Source: Nitrospirota bacterium
GTDB lineage: Bacteria; Nitrospirota; Nitrospiria; Nitrospirales; UBA8639
DNA: 15,552 nucleotides
Assembly: GCA_003233615.1 (NCBI GenBank)
Contig: QIMB01000354.1
Span: 1-15,552, forward strand
Direction of reading: 5' to 3'
The position numbers were made by a program, and so were the translations under genes. The first letter of the stretch is position 1, and each line of letters starts with the position of its first letter. The notes under the pieces are model-generated. The model did no database searches, was not told the origin of the DNA, and saw only the letters and a program-made list of their open reading frames with translations. Shown here in pieces: positions 1-5,038 of the stretch.

Positions 1-810
1 GGCGATTGATTCAGTCAATAACGTGCTCTATGTTGCAAATCAGAGTACAAATACCCTCTCTGTCCTTGCCAATGCCGATACAATTGATGTTACGACCGAT
101 TCGACAACCGGAAAACGAGATTTGAGCAACATCCAACTGAATCGTCCCGCCGGACTTTTTGTGGACACGGCTCGAAATCGTTTGTATGTCTCCAACAGTG
201 AAGCTTTTACTTGTGCCGTGGGCACTTGCAATGCCATTCTTGTTTTTGACAATGCAAGTACCTTTACAGATGGCACAACGCCGGACAAAACCCTGAGATG
301 GCACAACGCCGGACAAAATCCTGACCGATACCGCATTCAATCAGCCTCAAGGGATTGTGCTGGATCCTGTGCGTCAGCGACTTTATGTGGCGAATACAGG
401 TGGGGATTCCCGTTTTAATTTATAATCAAGTTGATACGCTCAATGGGGCGGTTACCGCAAATGTAACCTTAGCGGGTTTTAGTGAGCCTACGGATATTGC
501 CTTAGATCCCGTTCGTGATATTTTGTATGTCCTGGATCAAAGCGCAAAGAATGTCCTCGTTTTTGATAATGCTTCGACATTGACGGGTGGAGAATCCGCT
601 ACGCGAATAATTTCAAGTGACGACGGTTTGGGTAATAATGCTTGGGTCAAGCCTACGGCGATTTTTCTTGATGCGGAGAATGACCTACTCTATTTAGCAG
701 ACCCGGGTGCAAATTCCGTTTCTATTTTTACGAATGCGAGCAAAGCAGAAGGCCAAACGGGTTTACAAAGCCCTTCAGCCCTTACGCTTGGCAGTGCGGT
801 AACACCCTAA
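1..810 (+). pseudogene. NHL/beta-propeller repeat protein, 5'-truncated, two frameshifts
   Basis: This is the end of a repeat protein read on the plus strand, open from the window edge (first full codon at base 2) to TAA at 808-810. The blades recur with a pattern like 'P-x-x-I-x-L-D-x-x-R-x-x-L-Y-V-x-N' followed by 'VLVFDNAST' (variants ILVFDNAST, VLIYNQVDT, VSIFTNAS). This is typical of NHL/YVTN-type beta-propellers, which are usually secreted or surface binding scaffolds. The frame breaks twice. A 28-bp tandem duplication at 269-324 shifts it by +1. An extra C in the CCC run at 409-411 shifts it again, and removing that base restores D-S-V-L-I-Y-N-Q. Between the two breaks the third frame still encodes a good blade (IVLDPVRQRLYVANTGGDS). 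The gene is therefore a recent pseudogene or contains sequencing errors. It converges on the injection-system operon and has no visible functional link to it. Confidence 0.75.
269..324 (+). repeat. 28-bp tandem duplication (two copies)
   Basis: Bases 269-296 and 297-324 are the same 28-mer, beginning GATGGCACAACGCCGG and ending CCTGA. They differ at one position (AAAACCC against AAAATCC). Because 28 is not a multiple of three, the duplication shifts the frame of the repeat protein around it. The single mismatch implies either divergence after duplication or duplication from a variant template. Confidence 0.9.
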
Positions 811-837
811 AGATTCTTTATCTTCTTCAAAAACAGG

Positions 838-1770
838 TCATTTTTTCTTTTCTACCTGAATCAAGCGACAGTGTCCTGCGATGCCTGGGTCGAAGTCTCC
901 GTCAGTCGATTTTTTTGGATCAACGATTTCAGGGGTGATAGCAGAATAGCACTTTGATTTTCTGTCATCCCATTCTCCAGAAAGATCGGGGGAAAACCAC
1001 TGTGCCACCATCTTCCCTCCTGTCCGAAAATAGGATGTCTCAGAACGATCCAGAATACAGTCTTTTGCAGGACCGAATGAATCAATCAGCATCTGCAAAC
1101 CCGTTTCAAATACGGGACGATCTTCCTTTGTGACCTGCTCTAATTTGGTAATCGCCTCATCTCCCAATAACACTGGCCCCTGAATCTGCGTGACATTGAA
1201 GCAGTTGCCTCCAATAGCGCTGCCCGCGCCCACAGCGCTTCGAATTTGCTCCATGGCGGCAGGACTGGAGCCGATGCTGCACCCTCGAAAATCAACTTTC
1301 TCCGGTGATTTGTCCGCCGGAATGATGCCTGTCAGTTTTGAGGCGAGAACCGAGGCCCTGATATAAGTCGTCCCTTCCGCGCTGCCAAAACCCAAATCTC
1401 CGCTCGGAAGTGAATGGGAGATAATCACAAGATTTTTGATCGGAAAATCAATGCCTTCCAATTTTGTTACCATTTCATCGACACTGCCTACACTCAAATA
1501 AAGACCGTCGGGCGCAAGCACTGTTGCTTCTTCGTTGAACCCGGAGCCCATGAGCAAGACGACATCTCGTCGCTTTGCTTTTTTCGTCTCATCTGCATCC
1601 GGCGCGCGCTGAATCAAATCACCGGAGATCAGGCGCTGTAGACCTTGATTGCCCAAACTGCGCTGAAAATGTTGAAGGTCTGCTCCTGAATACAATTTCG
1701 TTTTGGACTGAGGGATGCTCTTTGATTGGGCTAAAGGTTTTTTTAGGCCTTGTTTTTGGGCGCGCGGCAT
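838..1770 (-). CDS. Candidate eCIS cargo protein, possible clan CD-like cysteine peptidase fold
   Basis: This 310-residue protein is the last gene of the minus-strand cluster. It starts at ATG with AAGGA (1777-1781) 6 nt upstream. Residues 1-60 are basic, low in complexity and without a hydrophobic signal peptide. They include FQRSLGNQGLQRL (35-47) and LIQR (52-55), which match the leader of the DUF4157 protein at 13184-14470 (LAQRNLGNRNIQTL, then PLIQR). The DUF4157 domain itself is absent. After the leader comes an alpha/beta region: a strand RRDVVLLMGSG (67-77), then NLVIISHS (113-120, His119), then VDFRGCSIGSS (159-169, Cys164). A strand-His followed by a strand-Cys in this spacing resembles the dyad of clan CD peptidases and DUF4347-like domains, but I cannot confirm the family. 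Cysteines at 190, 238, 274 and 301 might form disulphides. The leader and the position at the operon end suggest a payload; the activity is inference. Confidence 0.6.
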   Translation of the reverse strand: MPRAQKQGLKKPLAQSKSIPQSKTKLYSGADLQHFQRSLGNQGLQRLISGDLIQRAPDADETKKAKRRDVVLLMGSGFNEEATVLAPDGLYLSVGSVDEMVTKLEGIDFPIKNLVIISHSLPSGDLGFGSAEGTTYIRASVLASKLTGIIPADKSPEKVDFRGCSIGSSPAAMEQIRSAVGAGSAIGGNCFNVTQIQGPVLLGDEAITKLEQVTKEDRPVFETGLQMLIDSFGPAKDCILDRSETSYFRTGGKMVAQWFSPDLSGEWDDRKSKCYSAITPEIVDPKKSTDGDFDPGIAGHCRLIQVEKKK

Positions 1771-1872
1771 CGTTTTTCCTTTTTGCTCAAAATATTTTGA
1801 GAAAGACAGGAGGTTTTTGTTTCATATAAAAGGTCTTACCTCGATAGTCGTTCGTATATCGTGCCGTTGTTT
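1771..1872 (-). other. Largest intergenic gap of the cluster
   Basis: These 102 nt separate the fibre paralogue (stop TAA at 1873-1875) from the cargo gene (start at 1770). All other junctions in the operon are 48 nt or shorter. The stretch is AT-rich and holds the 16-bp palindrome and the ribosome binding site. An internal promoter for the cargo gene is plausible here, but I cannot point to a clear consensus. Confidence 0.4.
1786..1801. promoter_or_regulatory. Perfect 16-bp palindrome upstream of cargo gene
   Basis: CTCAAAATATTTTGAG is perfectly self-complementary. It lies just upstream of the AAGGA ribosome binding site (1777-1781) of the cargo gene starting at 1770. It could be an operator for a dimeric regulator, or an AU-rich hairpin near the translation start. 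No convincing -35/-10 pair stands out around it, and no U-tract follows it on the minus strand to make it a terminator. Confidence 0.35.
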
Positions 1873-2847
1873 TTATTGAAGCTGTGGCCTGATCAGGTCT
1901 TGCAAAGTGATTTCTTGTAAAATTACATCATCCAGCGCAACTTGCAGCATGGCCAAGGCTTCTTGCATCTGAACGATGCTTTCCGGGGTCACGAGGGATG
2001 AGGCCATTTCTTCGGCAAGTGTTTCAGGATTCGCTTGTAGCAGACTGCTGATATCCTCTTCCGCAAACAAAATAAAGGGCGTGAAGTCTGCCCGAAATCC
2101 CAAGACCATTCTTGCTTTTGCGCGAAATTCCCGGAGTTTGACCATGGGCACGCTCCCAACGGGGGAAAGCGGATTGAGATTGAGTAAATCGTTCAAGGTA
2201 TTGACCCCGGCAAGGTTTAAAGCGGCAGAAAAACGTCTTCCTACACCATCGATGCTGATTACGGGCAGCATCGAGCCGAAACCTGTCAATCCATCTTGAG
2301 GACAGGTAGTGCTTGTGAAGGTGAGATGGACTTTTCGAGTTAGTGTACTGCCTAGTGTGAGGTCATACCGTGGGTGGATGATAAAGTCGATCATGAAGCC
2401 ACTGTTTGAGGTCTCGCTAGCGTCTCCACCAAACAGGCCGAACTCCCGCAGAGGCTGCGAGTTTTCAAATCCCAATGCATTCCCACTGAAGCTGGCTGTG
2501 ATTTCGAGACGGGCTGTCACACTTTCACTTACTTCATTTTCATCGCCAATATAAACAATCTGGCTTAAAGCCAAGGGAACACGGGCGACTTCATTGAATA
2601 ATTTTGTATCCGTAAAGGTAGGGCTGGGGATTCGCTTATCCCACTCAGGGTTTCCCGTGCCAATAGCCCAGTAGCTTATGCCATCAATATCTGCTTCCCG
2701 CTTTATGAGTGCAGCCAATAATAAGTTACAAGACTGAACGATACGGTTATTTTGCCATCCACTATCCCAAAGCTGATGTCCTTGGGCATCATGGCACACA
2801 TCACGGTAGCGCCCTGTAATCACATTTTTCGTGGTATGTCCTCTCAT
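1873..2847 (-). CDS. Fibre-like protein, long paralogue with HhH-like C-terminal extension
   Basis: This 324-residue protein is a paralogue of the product of 4502-5035. Shared features are G-x-YRD near the N-terminus followed by DAxGH (12-24), D-x-GWQNN (28-34), the G-x-G-x-P-x-WD block (63-70), an LEITASF strand (114-120), and PLREFGLF (132-139). These resemble short phage tail fibre/collar modules. After a block ending HLTFTSTTC (174-182), an extension of about 140 residues is unique to this copy. It begins VISIDGVGRRFSAALNLAGV (196-215), followed by TLNDLLNL, and looks like a helix-hairpin-helix 'I-x-G-V-G-x-x-F-x-x-x-L-x-x-x-G-V' module. Leu/Glu-rich helices follow (264-320). The ATG lies one base after the TGA of the upstream gene, implying coupled translation. 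A role in host recognition or baseplate decoration is inferred from context. Confidence 0.6.
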   Translation of the reverse strand: MRGHTTKNVITGRYRDVCHDAQGHQLWDSGWQNNRIVQSCNLLLAALIKREADIDGISYWAIGTGNPEWDKRIPSPTFTDTKLFNEVARVPLALSQIVYIGDENEVSESVTARLEITASFSGNALGFENSQPLREFGLFGGDASETSNSGFMIDFIIHPRYDLTLGSTLTRKVHLTFTSTTCPQDGLTGFGSMLPVISIDGVGRRFSAALNLAGVNTLNDLLNLNPLSPVGSVPMVKLREFRAKARMVLGFRADFTPFILFAEEDISSLLQANPETLAEEMASSLVTPESIVQMQEALAMLQVALDDVILQEITLQDLIRPQLQ

Positions 2848-2848
2848 C

Positions 2849-3256
2849 TCATTTCTCTTTGAGGTGCGTTTTAAGGTGTTCCGGTAGTGTTTTCCCTTTT
2901 AGGGCCTCCTTCACTTTTTTGTCCTTGGTCAAGGCCAGCAATTTAAATGTGACCTGATCCCGCTTCGGGTCTACTTCTTGAGCTATCTTTTCTAAAAGCT
3001 TACGCTCCTTTGGTTTTTTCGGGTCGGCTAGGGTAACCATAGAGGCCTGGATTACCGGATCCTTGATTTTCATTAAGACCGGCGCGAGTAAATCAAAACA
3101 ATCGTAGAAATCTTTCCGAAACACGGGGACTAAATCCTTCCAGCACAATTTGGGATTGTCCCGCAAAAAGGTGACAAAGGCCTGAAGCCTGGGATTGTCG
3201 GAGTCGAGGATGCCCTCCGTTTTTAGTTTTTTCCAAATCAGTCTTCTCTGATCCAT
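2849..3256 (-). CDS. Small helical (HEAT-like) protein of the fibre cassette
   Basis: This 135-residue protein starts MDQRRLIWKKLK. That ATG (3254-3256) was chosen because a strong AGGAGG (3264-3269) lies 7 nt upstream; an in-frame start further out at 3295 would overlap the previous gene and has no such site. The protein is Lys-rich, soluble and predicted all-helical by eye, with amphipathic helices separated by Asp/Pro turns (DNPRLQAFVTFLRDNPKL; IKDPVIQASMVTLADPK; TKDKKVKEALKG). This is reminiscent of HEAT/Armadillo-type repeats. I do not recognise a named family. Its place between two fibre-like genes suggests a chaperone or adaptor for fibre assembly, which is inference only. Confidence 0.65.
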   Translation of the reverse strand: MDQRRLIWKKLKTEGILDSDNPRLQAFVTFLRDNPKLCWKDLVPVFRKDFYDCFDLLAPVLMKIKDPVIQASMVTLADPKKPKERKLLEKIAQEVDPKRDQVTFKLLALTKDKKVKEALKGKTLPEHLKTHLKEK

Positions 3257-3263
3257 AACATAT

Positions 3264-3269
3264 CCTCCT
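3264..3269 (-). promoter_or_regulatory. Strong Shine-Dalgarno overlapping the upstream stop
   Basis: AGGAGG on the minus strand lies 7 nt before the ATG at 3256. The TAG stop of the upstream fibre gene (3268-3270) overlaps its first bases, so termination and reinitiation are coupled. This site decides the start of the HEAT-like gene. Confidence 0.8.
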
Positions 3270-4470
3270 AACTGCCAAAGGTGTAGACGGCCCAAATAAC
3301 ATCCACTTCTCTCGTGTTCCCGCTGCCTGCTGCGTGTGTAATTTGTAAATAAACATTGTATTTAGTCGAGTCGCTTGTTCGCCAATAGATCAGGTTGCTC
3401 GTCACTTCCGCAAGGCCTGTTCCATCAACATCAGTCACGGCGAGGGAAGGAAGATAGATCTTTTTGAAGGCGTCTGAATTCTCTTCAATAAGAACTCTCC
3501 GTGTATTTCCAGGAAGAATATCCGACTCGCTTCCACTGTTCACTATTTCGAAATTGATCTTTGAAGCAGTTACAGCATCATCCGCCAAACTAGAAGTGTT
3601 GATAAGTTGGCCATTGGTCCCGCCGCTGTGATTGTGTCCCGTTCCACTGAAAAGCAGTTTGTTTTCGGCGATGTCGGCATCGTTTTGTACGTGAGTATTA
3701 CTGAGCACATTATTTTTTAGCTGACCGTTGTCAGCCAATGAGATGTCTAAACGCGTACCCAGGCTACTTTGTGTCCCACGTGCCGCTAACATTTCTGCGC
3801 TAAAGTTGGATAGATTAAGGTCTGTCTGACGTAAGTCGCTAATCCCGGTACTCGAAATAGCAGGCGCTCCCCCTATTCGGCTTAGCCGTGCTAGGCCATA
3901 AAATGTGTGTCCGTCCGTAGGAACTGGGAGAGCCACCGAACCCTCAAGCACACGCACGGCCCATTCGCGTTTTGTGCGGACAGAGGTTTCCACGCCGATA
4001 GCAGGATTCACGAGATCTGCATCTTCTGTTGAATCCACTTCACGCTCCCACACATCAATGTAGACGAGGTCTCTGCGATTTCCTCCGGGGGTCGTGAGTG
4101 GGGGAATAGGATCTATACCCCATTCAGCAGCCAGCGTAGCGTTACTGTATAAGGTCTGAGCCGTGTAAGGGAGATCATTTTCGTTGAGGACATCCATGCC
4201 TTCAAGTAAAAGGCGCCCTGTTCCCTCAGCTGTGCCGTCTCCACCACGTATTGAAAAATCATTTGGGTCTGAGACGGCTTCAATGAGGAAGCCATTATTT
4301 TCACTTGGAACGCCATTTCCAACAAACCACTTTAAAAAGGCCTGTAATTCATATCGTCTGATATCTTCAAGTTCGTTCCAATCGGCGTCCACAATGGGCA
4401 CGCCTTGCTGTAGCCGGACACCGACGTAGTGTTTCAGTCGATCAAATGTGTCTCTAGAAAAATTACCCAT
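3268..4470 (-). CDS. DUF6519-type tail fibre-like protein
   Basis: The 400-residue protein opens GNFSRDTFDRLKHYVGVRLQ (2-21), followed by QGVPIVDADWNE. This is the hallmark N-terminus of DUF6519-type proteins found in eCIS and phage-like tail loci, and it probably attaches to the baseplate. Residues 60-190 contain a beta-rich domain (GGDGTAEGTGRLLLEGM, then RRDLVYIDVWEREV). A repetitive, Ser/Asn/Asp-rich shaft follows, including GTGHNHSGG (276-284). HxH motifs of this kind in phage fibres can bind metal along a trimer axis. The last ~90 residues look like a beta-sheet tip (EVDVIWAVYTFGS at the end). The start is supported by GAGGAGG at 4475-4481, 4 nt before the ATG. The likely role is binding the target cell. 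The N-terminal family assignment is firmer than the trimeric-fibre inference. Confidence 0.75.
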   Translation of the reverse strand: MGNFSRDTFDRLKHYVGVRLQQGVPIVDADWNELEDIRRYELQAFLKWFVGNGVPSENNGFLIEAVSDPNDFSIRGGDGTAEGTGRLLLEGMDVLNENDLPYTAQTLYSNATLAAEWGIDPIPPLTTPGGNRRDLVYIDVWEREVDSTEDADLVNPAIGVETSVRTKREWAVRVLEGSVALPVPTDGHTFYGLARLSRIGGAPAISSTGISDLRQTDLNLSNFSAEMLAARGTQSSLGTRLDISLADNGQLKNNVLSNTHVQNDADIAENKLLFSGTGHNHSGGTNGQLINTSSLADDAVTASKINFEIVNSGSESDILPGNTRRVLIEENSDAFKKIYLPSLAVTDVDGTGLAEVTSNLIYWRTSDSTKYNVYLQITHAAGSGNTREVDVIWAVYTFGS

Positions 4471-4501
4471 GATGCCTCCTCTGTATCTAATGTCGTTCTG
4501 A

Positions 4502-5035
4502 CTAAAAGTAAAGCCGTATAATGCGAATGAGTGTTGATGTTTCCTCCTTGTGAAGTACGGGATGGCGAATATTGTTGATCAGGATTTCTGTGCCGTCAAA
4601 TCTGGCAAGCAGTCCGAATTCTCTCAAGGGATAACTTGTTGCGGGTGCAGTTGCTGTGGGGTATGTGGAATTGAGCGTTGCGGTGATCTGTAATCGGCTA
4701 CTCGGCCCGGCGATGACTTGGTCGTTTTGGTTTAAAAAAACAACATCCAGTTCTGAAAAAGGAATGATGGGATTGTAGCGACGAATAAGTGCTGTCGTTG
4801 TTGCGGCGTTGGGTGCGGGAGTGCCATCTGTGTCCCAGGCAGGATCGCCCTGTCCTACCACAAGTCCTGTGATGCCTGCTGCTGTTTCATTCATCATAAA
4901 CCCTGCCAACAAAGACCGAAATCCCTGCAAGATGGTATTGTTTTGCCAGCCGCGGTCTTCGATGGTATGGCCTTCTGCATCGCGCAGGATATCGCGATAA
5001 GTACCTTTAATTGTAGAGCCGATTTTCTCTGACAT
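4502..5035 (-). CDS. Short fibre-like/tail collar-type protein
   Basis: This 177-residue protein lies directly downstream of the wedge protein. The ATG follows that gene's TAA by 3 nt, with GGAGAA upstream inside the end of the preceding gene. It shares with the product of 1873-2847 the blocks G-x-YRD near the N-terminus, DAEGH (20-24), DRGWQNNTI (27-35), G-x-G-D-P-x-WD (62-69), a strand LQITATLNS and PLREFGLL. It ends in a beta-rich segment with IRHPVLHKEE. The layout is like small phage tail fibre or baseplate-attached receptor proteins. No membrane segment or signal peptide is seen. It is a minimal version of the paralogue and lacks the C-terminal extension. The fibre role rests on context and on the compact beta-rich sequence; I do not know a precise family name. 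Confidence 0.6.
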   Translation of the reverse strand: MSEKIGSTIKGTYRDILRDAEGHTIEDRGWQNNTILQGFRSLLAGFMMNETAAGITGLVVGQGDPAWDTDGTPAPNAATTTALIRRYNPIIPFSELDVVFLNQNDQVIAGPSSRLQITATLNSTYPTATAPATSYPLREFGLLARFDGTEILINNIRHPVLHKEETSTLIRIIRLYF

Positions 5036-5038
5036 TGT

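Noticed and set aside
811..837. Bidirectional terminator between the convergent genes
   Set aside because: The 27-nt gap is T- and A-rich but shows no GC-rich inverted repeat able to form a terminator stem.
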